Numbered from the stretch's first letter, positions 17,676 to 28,000 are shown. The stretch: DNA of 56,616 nt from Chthoniobacterales bacterium (GCA_026418675.1 JAOAAX010000013.1:1-56616), one strand, 5' to 3'. The notes: generated by a model from the letters alone, not told the origin. Program-made: numbers and translations.

Positions 17676-18437
17676 TCAATTACTTTTTTCTGCCTTTCCC
17701 AAAGCAGACTCTTTCTCAGCCTGAGAAATCTTATGCAACTTTGAAACCTCACCAAGAGTCAATGGCCGAAATTCCCCTTTCCCTAGACCGCGAAGTTCAA
17801 TAGGTCCAATCCGAATACGCTTAAGACGAAGAACCTCATACCCTAGGCGGTAAAACATCTGCCGAATTTGGCGCTTTATCCCTTGCCGGAGAACAACATA
17901 CACCTTCCACACCTCTCTTCCCCCACCAATTTTTCGACGAACACTCCCCGAAATCTTATCAAACCTCCCCCTCCCTCCCTCAATCGGGAATCCCCTGAGC
18001 AACCGAGCCTTATCCTTCTCTGTAACCTCTTTATCAAGAACAACTTCATACTCTTTTTCGACTCCATAACGCGGATGTAGAAGCCTTTGAGCCAACTGCC
18101 CATCATTCGTTAGGAGAACAAGCCCCTCACTTTCCTTATCAAGCCGCCCAACTGGAAAAAGCCGCCCTTTGTAAGACACAAGATCAAGAACAGTCTGCCT
18201 CTCTTGCGGATCAGAGCAAGTTGTCAAAAAACCCTTTGGCTTATAAAGGGCGAACCATACCTTCTTTACGCGCTGAACAACCCGACCATCCACCTCTACC
18301 CGGTCCTTAGCCTGAATCTGAACCGAGAGCGTCCTTACAACAGCCCCATTTACCCAAACTCGCCCCTCAAGAACTAAGCGCTCACAGCCACGACGTGAAC
18401 CAAGACCCGCTTCCGCAAGGTATTGATTAATACGCAT
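17676..18437 (-). CDS. RsuA/RluB-family rRNA pseudouridine synthase
   Basis: 253 residues. An N-terminal S4 RNA-binding domain (MRINQYLAEAGLGSRRGCER, to about residue 55) is followed by a pseudouridine synthase domain. The catalytic aspartate is D100 in the GRLDKESEGLVLLTNDG motif. FALYKPKGF (about 62-70) and the late RQIRQMF motif are also family features. It converts a specific uridine in rRNA to pseudouridine. RluB-like (23S) or RsuA-like (16S) specificity cannot be settled by eye; the length and late motif favour an RluB/RluF-like enzyme. ATG at 18437 lies 30 bp downstream of the small basic protein, and CobW follows after 33 bp, so the three probably share a transcript. Confidence 0.9.
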   Translation of the reverse strand: MRINQYLAEAGLGSRRGCERLVLEGRVWVNGAVVRTLSVQIQAKDRVEVDGRVVQRVKKVWFALYKPKGFLTTCSDPQERQTVLDLVSYKGRLFPVGRLDKESEGLVLLTNDGQLAQRLLHPRYGVEKEYEVVLDKEVTEKDKARLLRGFPIEGGRGRFDKISGSVRRKIGGGREVWKVYVVLRQGIKRQIRQMFYRLGYEVLRLKRIRIGPIELRGLGKGEFRPLTLGEVSKLHKISQAEKESALGKAEKSN

Positions 18438-18467
18438 CTCCCAAACCCCTCATCCCTCTTAAAAAAA

Positions 18468-18623
18468 TCAGTCCTCAGGTTTCGTTTTTGGCAACCCTAT
18501 GACTTTCATCCCTTCCTTCCACAAACCCCTCCTCTTCAAAACCTCAACCCGCTCAAAACGCTTTAATACGCTCCGCTTGGCTCCCATTGAGCTACGTCCT
18601 TTTAAACTACGATGCTGACTCAT
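18468..18623 (-). CDS. Small basic protein of the Chlamydiae/Verrucomicrobia family
   Basis: A 51-residue, Lys/Arg-rich protein reading MSQHRSLKGRSSMGAKR at its start and ending GLPKTKPED. The pattern MSxHxSLK, then KRxVLKRFERVExLK, then a GLPKTKP tail matches the conserved small basic protein described as a signature of the PVC superphylum and thought to be ribosome- or RNA-associated. It uses ATG at 18623 and TGA at 18468. It lies 30 bp upstream of the rRNA pseudouridine synthase gene, which fits a translation-related role. This is the strongest taxonomic marker in the window. Confidence 0.85.
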   Translation of the reverse strand: MSQHRSLKGRSSMGAKRSVLKRFERVEVLKRRGLWKEGMKVIGLPKTKPED

Positions 18624-18757
18624 GATTAAAAAAAACTAACCATCCCCCTGAATTTAGCAAGCTCTTTCTCACCTTCCTACCCTTTCCCTGTTACCCCTCA
18701 AACTGAATGCTCCCCCAAAATACCAAAAAAAATCCAAACAAAATCCCCACTCTCCAT

Positions 18758-20134
18758 TCACTCAAACTCCACCCACTCCCGAGGCTGCGGAATAACCACC
18801 CGCGCCCACGGCATCGCCCCCTCCAATTCCACTCGAAACCACTCCATCGCGGGAACATCCCCGTGAACTAATAGCACCACCCTCGGCCGCATTCGCTTCG
18901 CAAATTCCACCAACGACTCCCGCGAAGCATGCGAACTGAAATCCAGCTCATCCACCCTACACCGCTTCCTTACAGGCGGCATCGCTTCATCCAGCATTAC
19001 CTCCTCCCCTTCCTTCGCAGCTCGAACCCGCCCGGCCGGCGACTCCGGGTCGCGATCCCCAACAAACACAAGCCGCTGCACAGGGTCCCCTAAAATCTTC
19101 CGAACGAACAAATTCGAAACCGTCCTCTCCGTCAACATCCCACTCGAAAGCGCATAAATACAACGCCTCCGCGGCTGGAGCCCATGCGCATCCGCACCCG
19201 TTGCTACGAGCGGACCGACCTGCTCTAGCAACCGCAACCCCGGATGCAGGCGCTCTTCACTCCGACTCGCCGCATCATAAACAGCCGTGAATTTCGCACC
19301 CAATCCTCCAATATAAACAGGCCCCGGCGGTATCGCTCCCTCACGTCTCAGCTCCCAGATCAAACCCAAAACTTCCTGCGTCTTCCCTAGAGCAAAAACT
19401 GGCATCGTCACACAACCCCCATCAGAAAAAGCTTCGCGGATCAATTCCCCTAACCGCGCCTTCTGGCGCTCACGCGCCCGCTCTTCACTCCATTGTGTAT
19501 CCCCACGCGTAGCCTCCATAATCAAACAATCAACTTCAATATCCGGAAACTCAGCCGCACGCAGCAACGTTTGCCCCCCAAAATGAACATCCCCTGTATA
19601 AAAGACTCTTATATCATCGATCCGAAAAAATACACCCGCGCTCCCAAGAACGTGCCCAGCCGGGTAAAAACAAAACTCCATATCTCCTCCCCCTCCTCGC
19701 TCGCCTGTAACGTTAAACTTCACTCCATAACTCTGAGCACGCCATTGCCTTCGTGAAAGCTCAACAGACCGATGCGAGTAAAGCAGCACTTCCCCCTCGC
19801 GGCTCGCTTCCTGCTCCCGCAACATCACATTCACTGAATTATGGAGCATAATATCAGATAATGCTAGCGTTTCAGGAGTCATAAAAACAGGGCATTCTGG
19901 AAACGCTCGCGTGAACATTGGCAGACATCCCACATGATCCTGATGCGCATGTGTAACAAAAGCCGCTAAAGGTGCCTCCATCCCTTCTAGCAAGCCAAAC
20001 TCCGGTGCACTCGAAGCTCCAACCTTCTTCGGATGCATTCCAGCATCCAACAAAAAGGTGCCCCGCGGCGTCCGAAGCAAATATGAATTAGCCCCAATCC
20101 CAAGTTCACCTCCAAGATGAAGAAACCCAAACAT
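18758..20134 (-). CDS. Metallo-beta-lactamase / beta-CASP ribonuclease-type protein
   Basis: 458 residues. The metal motif HAHQDH is at 62-67 (FVTHAHQDHVGC), preceded by the LLDAG strand. PAGHVLGSAG and FYTGDVHFGG supply further ligands. EATRGD follows, then a beta-CASP insert, and the C-terminal motifs FSSHASRESL and LLVHGD. This is the layout of CPSF73/RNase-J-like RNA-processing nucleases rather than lactamases. It probably cleaves or trims RNA, but some relatives have no known substrate. ATG at 20134. It stands alone, 134 bp from the small basic protein and about 440 bp from the next gene. Its coding strand is G-rich, following the local strand composition. Confidence 0.85.
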   Translation of the reverse strand: MFGFLHLGGELGIGANSYLLRTPRGTFLLDAGMHPKKVGASSAPEFGLLEGMEAPLAAFVTHAHQDHVGCLPMFTRAFPECPVFMTPETLALSDIMLHNSVNVMLREQEASREGEVLLYSHRSVELSRRQWRAQSYGVKFNVTGERGGGGDMEFCFYPAGHVLGSAGVFFRIDDIRVFYTGDVHFGGQTLLRAAEFPDIEVDCLIMEATRGDTQWSEERARERQKARLGELIREAFSDGGCVTMPVFALGKTQEVLGLIWELRREGAIPPGPVYIGGLGAKFTAVYDAASRSEERLHPGLRLLEQVGPLVATGADAHGLQPRRRCIYALSSGMLTERTVSNLFVRKILGDPVQRLVFVGDRDPESPAGRVRAAKEGEEVMLDEAMPPVRKRCRVDELDFSSHASRESLVEFAKRMRPRVVLLVHGDVPAMEWFRVELEGAMPWARVVIPQPREWVEFE

Positions 20135-20574
20135 ACCAGCAAATCAATATACCTTTTTATCTAAAATACTAATCTCTCGGCAGCTTAATTCTTGTGAAAG
20201 AAATACAATAAAACAATTTTTGAGAAACGACTCGTTTTATTTTCGTATAAAACTAACCAACTTATCTACATTCTCCTTAAAGCCAATGCAAACTTCAAAT
20301 AAAATTACTCATCAAACATGGCACAAATTCACCAAACCACATTGTGTATTTCCTTCCACTTCCTGCTCTCTCAGTCGCCATCTCAACACCGAATCACCAT
20401 TCTCCTGCCAGACCCTCGCTTCACTCTCTGCAATTCTGCAACCAATTTCCACACACAAAACCTTGATTAATAAAATTCCTTGAATAATTCTTTTGCCCAT
20501 TATTAGCTGTCCGGCACTTGAAAAAGAGTCCTACTATCTCTGCTTTACAACTATTGATAATTCTTTAGCCCATC
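20135..20574. other. Intergenic region between divergent genes
   Basis: 440 bases between the divergent beta-CASP and GT9 genes; it must hold promoters for both. An open frame on the minus strand (20312-20500, 62 codons, ATG start) reads with plausible composition (CVEIGCRIAESEARVW, later LRWRLREQEVEG) but has no recognisable family and no clear ribosome binding site. I see no RNA gene. Confidence 0.4.
20312..20500 (-). CDS. Possible small protein, unrecognised
   Basis: 62 codons from ATG 20500 to TGA 20312. The peptide has four Cys, many Arg/Glu/Val and no low-complexity stretch, unlike most accidental frames here, which are Ser/Pro/Thr-rich. No Shine-Dalgarno sequence is obvious and I know no homologue. 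It may be real, a remnant of a longer gene, or chance. Confidence 0.25.
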   Translation of the reverse strand: MGKRIIQGILLIKVLCVEIGCRIAESEARVWQENGDSVLRWRLREQEVEGNTQCGLVNLCHV

Positions 20575-21597
20575 TTGCACATCCTCCTCCTTCAACTCAA
20601 ACGAATCGGAGACTTAATCCTCACAACTTCCGCCATAAATTGCCTGCGCCAGAACCTCCCACAGGCAAAAATCCACCTCGCTGTAGAAAATTCCTCAGCA
20701 CCCCTTCTTCCGTGCATTGACCACGATCATGCTTTTGTCTTCCGCCGAACAAGCATAAACCCAATCCCATGGCTCAAATTCACATTCTCCGCCTACCGTC
20801 AACCCTATAGCTTCTGCTTCGATTTCACCTGCAACGACCGCTCCGCCCTCGCAACTGCACTCTCACATGCTAAAACCCGCGTTATCTACTCCCGTTGGAA
20901 ACGACGCGCCCCATTCCGCTCAAAAATTTACAATGCATTTATAGACGCAGACATCTTCAGCCTCCACACTGCCGACTATTTCACCGCACTCCTCGCCCCC
21001 GCAGGCATCCACTCCGCTAATGTCCCAACCTTCCTAACAATCCCACCCTTTGCTTCAAAAAAAGCTCAAGAACTCCTCAGTAAAAAAGATATAAAAGTCC
21101 CCTTTTGTATCGTCCACCCTTGCTCAGTAAAAGAAGAAAAATTTTGGTTCCCCGATCGCTGGGCTGCTATCATAGCAAAAATTTTACAACGGGGATTCTC
21201 CGTCATCCTCACTGGAACCGCATCCCAGCGCGACCGCCAACATACCTCAGAAATCCTCCAGAACTTCCCCCTTACTTCCTCAAAATACCGCATTTATTCA
21301 CTCACCGGTGAAACGGACCTCTCCACACTCGCAGCAATCATCGCCAGGTGCTCCTTCCTCTGCGGCGTGGATAGTGCTCCCATCCACATGGCCGATGCTC
21401 TCAACCGACCCTCTTTGGCACTTTTCGGTCCCATTAACCCAATCCAGTGGCGACCGCGTCACCCTCTCTCTCTCTCCGTCACTCCATTGGGAACCGGACC
21501 CTTCCACCCCAAAAACTATCCCAAACCACCGATGGCGGAACTACGCATAGAAACCGTCGAACTCGCCCTCAACCAATTCCTCGCGAGCCTCCCTTAA
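20575..21597 (+). CDS. Glycosyltransferase family 9 (heptosyltransferase-like)
   Basis: 340 residues. The N-terminus ILLLQLKRIGDLILTTSAI is the classic GT9 start with the GD pair. The C-terminal domain has CIVHPCSVKEEKFWFPDRWA (about 178-198) and the nucleotide-sugar-binding segment CGVDSAPIHMADAL (about 262-275), then LALFGPINP. GT9 enzymes transfer heptose or another sugar from ADP- or NDP-sugar during lipopolysaccharide core assembly at the inner face of the cytoplasmic membrane. The start is TTG at 20575; no ATG precedes the first conserved strand. The next gene (DUF5069) follows after 54 bp. The donor sugar is unknown. Confidence 0.88.
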   Translation: MHILLLQLKRIGDLILTTSAINCLRQNLPQAKIHLAVENSSAPLLPCIDHDHAFVFRRTSINPIPWLKFTFSAYRQPYSFCFDFTCNDRSALATALSHAKTRVIYSRWKRRAPFRSKIYNAFIDADIFSLHTADYFTALLAPAGIHSANVPTFLTIPPFASKKAQELLSKKDIKVPFCIVHPCSVKEEKFWFPDRWAAIIAKILQRGFSVILTGTASQRDRQHTSEILQNFPLTSSKYRIYSLTGETDLSTLAAIIARCSFLCGVDSAPIHMADALNRPSLALFGPINPIQWRPRHPLSLSVTPLGTGPFHPKNYPKPPMAELRIETVELALNQFLASLP

Positions 21598-21651
21598 CTT
21601 CTCTAACCCCAATTGCTCCCCGCTCATTCCCATGGCATAATCTTTCCTGCT

Positions 21652-22110
21652 ATGGAATACCAACTGCCTCGTTCACCTTGGGAAACTGTCGGCGGAATGG
21701 TCTACTTCGGCAGAATGCTCGATAAAATCCGCCTCCACCACGCCGGAACCCTCCGCCCCGACCTCATTCCTAACCTCGGCATCGGCTTCGACGCCGCGTG
21801 CTGCGAATTCCTCGGCATCCCTTATGCACAACTCCGTGAACGCGTTCTCCAAGGCGGTTCTGACGAAGAAATCCTCCAATGGTGCTACCAACAAGGCGCT
21901 CCCCAATCCCCTCACCTCATCCGCCTCTGGAACTATGCCATGACTCGCCGCGGTTGGCGTGACGACCTCTCCGAACGCCTCCAACAGCGCCTCGCAGAGG
22001 GCGGTTGGCAAAACCGCACCGACATCCAAACCTTTTTCGATTACATTGACTTGGACGAAGGACGCGACCCCGCCAATTCTCCCCCAAAGCGTCCCCCAAT
22101 CCCATCCTAA
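21652..22110 (+). CDS. DUF5069 family protein
   Basis: 152 residues from ATG 21652 (MEYQLPRSPWETVGGMVYF). A TTG at 21613 would add 13 residues but skips the usual N-terminus. The pattern 'PRSPWETVGG..YFGRMLDKIRLH', then LGIGFDAACCEFLGI, matches DUF5069, a small family common in Verrucomicrobiota and Planctomycetota with no established function. The C-terminus is Pro-rich. The rarA gene begins within 20 bp after the stop, so the two are likely co-transcribed. Confidence 0.75.
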   Translation: MEYQLPRSPWETVGGMVYFGRMLDKIRLHHAGTLRPDLIPNLGIGFDAACCEFLGIPYAQLRERVLQGGSDEEILQWCYQQGAPQSPHLIRLWNYAMTRRGWRDDLSERLQQRLAEGGWQNRTDIQTFFDYIDLDEGRDPANSPPKRPPIPS

Positions 22111-22126
22111 CTTCTCCTCCTTCCTC

Positions 22127-23578
22127 GTGCCCAAACCGAATCTCCAGCCCACCCCTCTCCAAGGCGACCTCTTCACCACGTCCCATACTCAAGTTTGTCC
22201 CCAGTCCCCCACTCCAACCTTCTCTTCCTCTCCTGATCCACCCGCCAACCTTCCAACTCCTCTTCCGGCGCGTATGCGCCCACGCTCCTTCTCCGAATTC
22301 CTTGGCCAACAGCACCTCCTCGCACCAGGTAAACCCCTCCATTCCATCCTCCAATCCGGCAACTTCTCCTCCATTATCCTTTATGGTCCTCCTGGCTCCG
22401 GCAAAACCACACTCGCACAACTCCTCGCCACTTCTTCCAACTCCATCTTCGTCCAACTCAGCGGCGTCGAACACAATGTCCCAGAAATCCGCCGCGTCCT
22501 CAACTCAGCCATACATAGAAAAAACCATTCCGGCCAGCAAACCCTCCTCTTCCTTGACGAAATCCACCGCTTCAACAAACCCCAACAAGACGTCCTCCTT
22601 CCCGACGTCGAAGCGGGAAACATCCGTCTCATCGGCGCCACCACGCACAACCCCTTCTTTTACCTCACAAGCCCTCTCATCTCTCGCTCCCTCGTCTTTG
22701 CGCTCGAGCCTCTCTCCACCGAGGACCTCCTCACCCTCCAACGCCGTGCCCTTTCCGACCCTCGTGGCCTCTCCCACCTCAATGTCCAAGCAGACGACGA
22801 TGCTCTCCTCCACATCGCCGCCCATAGCGACGGTGACGCCCGAAAATGCCTCTCCACCCTTGAACTCGCTGTCTCCGCCACCCCAGCTCAACCCTCCGGT
22901 TCCCGCCATCTCACCCTCCCTATCGCCGCCCAAGCCACCCAAAAAAAACCCATCCTCTACGCAGACGGCGGCGACGCTCACTACGACACCATCAGCGCCT
23001 TCATAAAAAGTATGCGCGGAAGCGACCCAGATGCCACCATCTATTGGCTGGCAAAAATGCTCGAAGCCGGCGAAGACCCTCGCTTCATCGCTCGCCGCAT
23101 CCTCATCTGTGCTAGTGAAGACGTTGGACTTGCCGACTCTCGTGCACTCCTTGTGGCCACCGCCGCGGCTCAAGCCGTCGAGCTATGTGGTCTCCCCGAA
23201 GCTCGCATCCCCCTTGCACATGCCGCCCTTTATGTCGCAACGGCTCCGAAAAGCAACCGCGCATACTCTGCCCTCGAAGCCGCACTTTCGGACATCCGCA
23301 AAGGTCCAGTCCTTCCCATCCCCCCTCACCTTCGCGACTCCCATTATCCGGGCGCCGCCCACCTCGGCCACGGTGCCAATTATCTCTACCCGCACAACTA
23401 CCCAGACTCTTGGGTCCCCCAAGATTACCTCCCCCAACCTCGCTCCTTTTACACCCCTACCTCAAACGGCGAAGAGGCGCTAATCGCTCAGCGTCTCGCT
23501 CAACTCCAACAACGCAAAAACATCCCACACCCTCTACCCCAAAACAAACAACCTCAAAATCCCGCCAAACAAACCTAA
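22127..23578 (+). CDS. rarA: Replication-associated recombination protein A (RarA/MgsA)
   Basis: AAA+ ATPase. From GTG 22127 the protein has 483 residues; the frame is open back to 21959 but that part runs inside the DUF5069 gene and has no family match. Ahead of the core is the family's RMRPRSFSEFLGQQHLL segment. Walker A is GPPGSGKTT (about residue 87), Walker B is LLFLDEIHRF, sensor 1 is GATTHNP, and the arginine-finger region is PLISRS. The C-terminal tetramerisation domain includes LSDIRKGPVLPIPPHLRD and YLYPHNYPDSWVPQDYLP. RarA acts at stalled replication forks with SSB and RecA. A short Pro/Gln tail follows. The assignment is firm; the start is uncertain because SD-like sequence is lacking. 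Confidence 0.92.
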   Translation: MPKPNLQPTPLQGDLFTTSHTQVCPQSPTPTFSSSPDPPANLPTPLPARMRPRSFSEFLGQQHLLAPGKPLHSILQSGNFSSIILYGPPGSGKTTLAQLLATSSNSIFVQLSGVEHNVPEIRRVLNSAIHRKNHSGQQTLLFLDEIHRFNKPQQDVLLPDVEAGNIRLIGATTHNPFFYLTSPLISRSLVFALEPLSTEDLLTLQRRALSDPRGLSHLNVQADDDALLHIAAHSDGDARKCLSTLELAVSATPAQPSGSRHLTLPIAAQATQKKPILYADGGDAHYDTISAFIKSMRGSDPDATIYWLAKMLEAGEDPRFIARRILICASEDVGLADSRALLVATAAAQAVELCGLPEARIPLAHAALYVATAPKSNRAYSALEAALSDIRKGPVLPIPPHLRDSHYPGAAHLGHGANYLYPHNYPDSWVPQDYLPQPRSFYTPTSNGEEALIAQRLAQLQQRKNIPHPLPQNKQPQNPAKQT

Positions 23579-23703
23579 AGCCAACTTAAACCCACCCCCT
23601 ACCCTACTTACCTTCCGATCCCTTTCATCCTCCTTCCTCCTCCTTCCTCTTCCCCTAAACCAACCCCATCTCCATCTCCCCTTCTCCCTCAGCTCTCCAC
23701 CAA

Positions 23704-24915
23704 ATGAACAAACTCGAGCAAAAGGCTCTCTCCGAACTTGAATCCCTCCAACGACAATCCCTCCGCCGTTACCTCCGCTCATTCGACTCCTTCTCCGGCC
23801 CAACCATCACTCTCAACGGCCAGCTCCTCATTAACTTCTCCTCCAACGACTACCTCGGACTTGCCACAGCCCCTTTTCTCCGCAAGGCCTTCGCAGATGC
23901 CGCCCTCACCTACGGCGTCGGTTCCGCAGCCTCTCGACTCATCTCAGGCACTCTCCCCCCTCACACCCTCTTAGAATCCGCAATCGCTCACTTCAAACAA
24001 ACCGAAGCCGCCCTCTGTTTCGCCTCCGGTTGGCAAACCGCCGCAGGCGTCATCCCCGCCATCGTTTCCCAAAACGACGTCATCCTCCTCGACAAACTCG
24101 CCCATGCTTGCCTCGTGGACGCAGCTCGCCTCAGTGGCGCTAAACTCCGCGTCTTCCCCCACAACGACACCCGCCGCCTCCGCCACCTCCTCGAGTGGGC
24201 AACCTCCCAATACCCCTCCTCCATCATCCTCATCATCACTGAATCCGTCTTTAGCATGGACGGCGACCTCTGCCCACTTGAAGAAATCGTCCAACTCAAA
24301 GACCACTACGGTGCTTGCCTCCTCCTCGACGAAGCTCATGCCATTGGTGTCATCGGCCCCCAAGGCAGCGGCCTCGCCGCTCACCTCAACCTCTCCCATC
24401 GAATCGAACTCCAAATGGGAACCCTTGGCAAAGCACTCGGCGTTGCAGGCGGTTACATCGCTTGCTCTAAAAACATCGCCGATTGGCTCACCAACCGTGC
24501 TCGCAGCTTCATCTTCTCAACTGCACCCCCTCCACCCGTCGCTGCCGCAGCACTCGCTGCCCTCCGCTGGCTCCTATCCCCTGAAGCCCAAACCCGCATC
24601 GCCCATCTCACCCACCTCCGCAACCAAATCCCCAACCTCCTCCCCTCTTTCGCACCAACCCCTCCTCCTGCTGCCATCCTCCCCATCCTCCTCGGTGACG
24701 AAAAACTCGCCCTCCAAACCTCTCAACAGCTCCTCAACCTCGGCATCTTTGCCCCTTGTGTCCGTTTCCCCGCTGTCCCCCGCGCAAAAGCTCGCCTCCG
24801 CATCTCCCTTTCTGCCGCTCATTCCCTCGACCACCTCCACCAACTCGCTCACGCCTTACAAAAAATCATCCCCAACATACCCCCTCCCCTTACCATCTCA
24901 AAACCAATCGCTTAG
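23704..24915 (+). CDS. bioF: 8-amino-7-oxononanoate synthase-like alpha-oxoamine synthase
   Basis: 403-residue PLP enzyme of fold type I. The N-terminal segment FSSNDYLGLA (45-54) is characteristic. GVGSAASRLISGT follows, then the cofactor aspartate in LLLDEAHAIG (207-216) and the Schiff-base lysine K243 in MGTLGKALGVAGG. The next segment, FIFSTAPPPP, is typical of BioF. BioF condenses pimeloyl-ACP or -CoA with L-alanine in biotin synthesis. 2-Amino-3-ketobutyrate CoA ligase and serine palmitoyltransferase share the fold, but the FSTAPPPP motif favours BioF. No other biotin genes are near. ATG at 23704. Confidence 0.8.
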   Translation: MNKLEQKALSELESLQRQSLRRYLRSFDSFSGPTITLNGQLLINFSSNDYLGLATAPFLRKAFADAALTYGVGSAASRLISGTLPPHTLLESAIAHFKQTEAALCFASGWQTAAGVIPAIVSQNDVILLDKLAHACLVDAARLSGAKLRVFPHNDTRRLRHLLEWATSQYPSSIILIITESVFSMDGDLCPLEEIVQLKDHYGACLLLDEAHAIGVIGPQGSGLAAHLNLSHRIELQMGTLGKALGVAGGYIACSKNIADWLTNRARSFIFSTAPPPPVAAAALAALRWLLSPEAQTRIAHLTHLRNQIPNLLPSFAPTPPPAAILPILLGDEKLALQTSQQLLNLGIFAPCVRFPAVPRAKARLRISLSAAHSLDHLHQLAHALQKIIPNIPPPLTISKPIA

Positions 24916-24979
24916 AATTGAAAACGAACAAAAAAATCAGCCGCCACCTTTGCTTCCGGTATGAGTCCTGCTTCCTTAT

Positions 24980-25009
24980 TTGACTTCACTCTGACAACGA
25001 GCATATTTA
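24980..25009 (+). promoter_or_regulatory. Candidate promoter for the hybrid histidine kinase gene
   Basis: TTGACT (24980-24985) and TATTTA (25004-25009) are 18 bases apart and lie about 50 bases upstream of the kinase ATG at 25058, in the 142-bp gap after bioF. The -35 is a good match and the -10 is weak. Confidence 0.35.
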
Positions 25010-25057
25010 GTCAGCCCATTCCGCTCCACAACCAACACAAACTCCGAAGTTAGTTCA

Positions 25058-28000
25058 ATGGAACCTCAAGAAATCCTCAACCAATACTCCCAAGGCGCTC
25101 CCCCTCTTACCGACAAAATCCAAGACATCCTTAATTCCATCTCCCAGCGCCTCCTCGAATCATCCTCCCTCCCATACGACGACCTTTCCCACTTACAGAA
25201 ACTTCTCAACGATTCCGCTCAACACCTTAATCAACTCAAAACTTACAACCAAAAATTCCTCCATTCCCTCCAGCAAATCACCCACTCCCATATTTTTTAC
25301 CATCACTCCTTCCAAAATTCTCCTATTCCTATTCTCCGAACAAACCTTGAAGGTCTCATTCTCGATGCCAATCCCGCCGCTCGTTCCATCATTTGCCGCC
25401 CCAAGGTCCCACTCAAAACGATTGACGCCTTACTCCAAATCCAACTCCCCAAGCACCCCAAACAACAATGGAAGAAATTCTTTCAAAAATTAGCTAATTC
25501 AAACTCTCCAACGGAAGCACAAATTCATCTCCAATTCCCTGGCTTCCCAACCCTCTTCTTCGATCTCATCGGTGTTAGATTATCCCCATCCGATGCCATC
25601 ATTTATTTCCTCCATCAGAACATCTCTCAATCAAAAAACCAACACTTCTCCTGCCCACTCGCACGTGAAATCATCGAAAATGCAGGCTTCGGCTTCTTCA
25701 TCTTCCACCTCGAAAATCCCCACGACGACCGCTCCTTCCGCCTCATCTACGCAAACCAAACTTGTTGGAAACTCATAAAAAAGCATCCCGACGAAATCGT
25801 TGGCAAACTTATCGACGAAGCAAATCCCCTCCTTCGATCCTATGGAGTCCCACCAATCCTCCTAAAAATAGCTCACGGCCTCCAACCACCACAACACCTC
25901 GAAATTCCTTATCACGACGATTCCGTTGGCAACGTTGTTTATTCCGTCAATATTTTCCCACTATCAGGTTTACGAGTCGCCGTCGTTTTCTCCGACGTCA
26001 CAAAAACAAAATTCTACCAACACGAGCTCGAAAAAAACCAAGAAGGCCTTCAAATCCTCGTCGAATTCGCCCTCCAGCTTCTCAATACCAATTTCGATTC
26101 CTTTAACCTTATCACCAACAGTTACCTCGCTAAGTTAGCTTCTATTGTAAAAGCTGACCGCGCTTACATATTTTGTCGCGACTCCAACGGAACCACCATC
26201 AGTTGCACCCACGAATGGTGCGCAGAAGGAATTTCCCCTCAAATCCACAATTGCAAAAATTGTCCCATCGAATTCTTAGACGAAATGGCAGAAATTGACA
26301 AACTCGGCCCTTTCGGAGTCGAGGTGGAACTCCTCCCAAAAGACTCCCCATTCCGTGCCCTCCTCGAATCCCAAGACATCAAAAACATGATCAATTACCC
26401 CATCCGGCTCAACAACAAATTCGTTGGCCTCGTTGGATTCGACTCCGTCTCTCATAAACGGCTCTTCTCGCCAACGGATTTCAACCTCCTCAAAATCTTC
26501 GGTCAAATCTTCTTCTCAGCAAAAGCCCGCTTACAGGCAGAAAGAGAGATCGAATCCCTCCTCGCGGATCACAAATCCCTACTCCGTTTCTCTCCAACGA
26601 TTGTTTGCAAGATTTCTCCCAAAGGTTACATCCAATCCATCTCAGAAAACTGCCACCAGCATCTCGCCGCACCTCCCTCCACCTTCCTCGGAAAACACGC
26701 CCGCCATTTCCTCGACCGCTCTACCTTCCGTTCCTGCAGAATCTTCCTCTCTTCCCTCCTCCATCCAAAAGACCCCAACCAACATCCCCTCTCAACCCTC
26801 GACATCCAACTAAAATCAAAAACAAATTCTTGGTTCCGCCTCGTCGCCTCAGCCGTCCGTAAGCCCACTCACCCAAGTCCAGATTACTTCATCCTAAACC
26901 TCCGGAACATAACTACCGAAAAAAAACTCCAGGAAAAAATCAAAAACCTCTCCCTTGTTTCTGAACTCACAGAAAATGTCGTTATCATAACCGACGAAAA
27001 AGGGAAAATCACCTGGGTCAACGATGCCTTCACTCGCTTCACAGGTTACACACTCGAGGAAGTCAAAGGAAAATCCCCTTCTCTCCTTCAAGGCCCAGCT
27101 ACCGATCCACAAACCCGCCAAAGAATGCGCAAAGCCTTACTTAGTGGCCAGCCTTTTGTCGAAGAAGTCCTCAACTACAAAAAAAACGGGGAACCCTTTT
27201 GGGTCAAGCTCAGCGTTAATCCTCAACGTAACGAAGAAGGTGCCATTATAGGTTGGGTCTCTGTCCAAACCGACATCACTGAACTTCGCAACCGCGAACT
27301 CCTCCTCCGCCAAAGCGAAGAACGCTTCAGAACCCTCGCTAATGATTTACCTGCTTTCGTCACTGAAGTGCTCCCTGATTCTACGATTATTTTCATAAAT
27401 AACTATTGTGCAGAGTATTTCGGTGATAAACCAGAAAATTTCATAGGGAAGAAATTCATTGATTACATCCCTGAATCCTCTCGCGATAACCTTTTTAAAT
27501 TTTTACTTTCCCTCAAACCCGAACGCCCAACGGGAGTCAGCGTCCATCGCGTCCTGCGAAAAGGCATGGAAACATGGCAAGAATGGCACGTCCGCGCCAT
27601 CTTTGATAATAACGGCAAACTCATCAAATTCCAATCCATTGGAACCGATATCTCCCACCGCATCCAATACGAAGAGAAACTCAAAGAAGCCACCCAGCGC
27701 GCACAAGAAGCCAGCCGCGCAAAAAGCGCTTTCCTGGCCAACATGAGCCACGAAATCCGTAACCCCATGAGTGCCATCCTCGGCCTCGCTGACCTCCTCC
27801 TAAATTCCCCTTTAACCCAAGAACAACGTCACCAAGCAACCCTCCTCCGCACCAGTGCAGCCTCCCTCCTCGGCATCCTCAATGACATCCTCGATCTCTC
27901 CAAAATCGAAGCAGGCCATGTCAAATTAGAACCAGCCCCTCTCAACCTCCACGATTTCCTCCAACAACTCGCCGACGAATGGCAATTCCTAGCCAATCAA

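Noticed and set aside
21959-22126. N-terminal extension of RarA inside the DUF5069 gene
   Set aside because: Low-complexity and unlike any RarA; GTG 22127 just after the DUF5069 stop is simpler.
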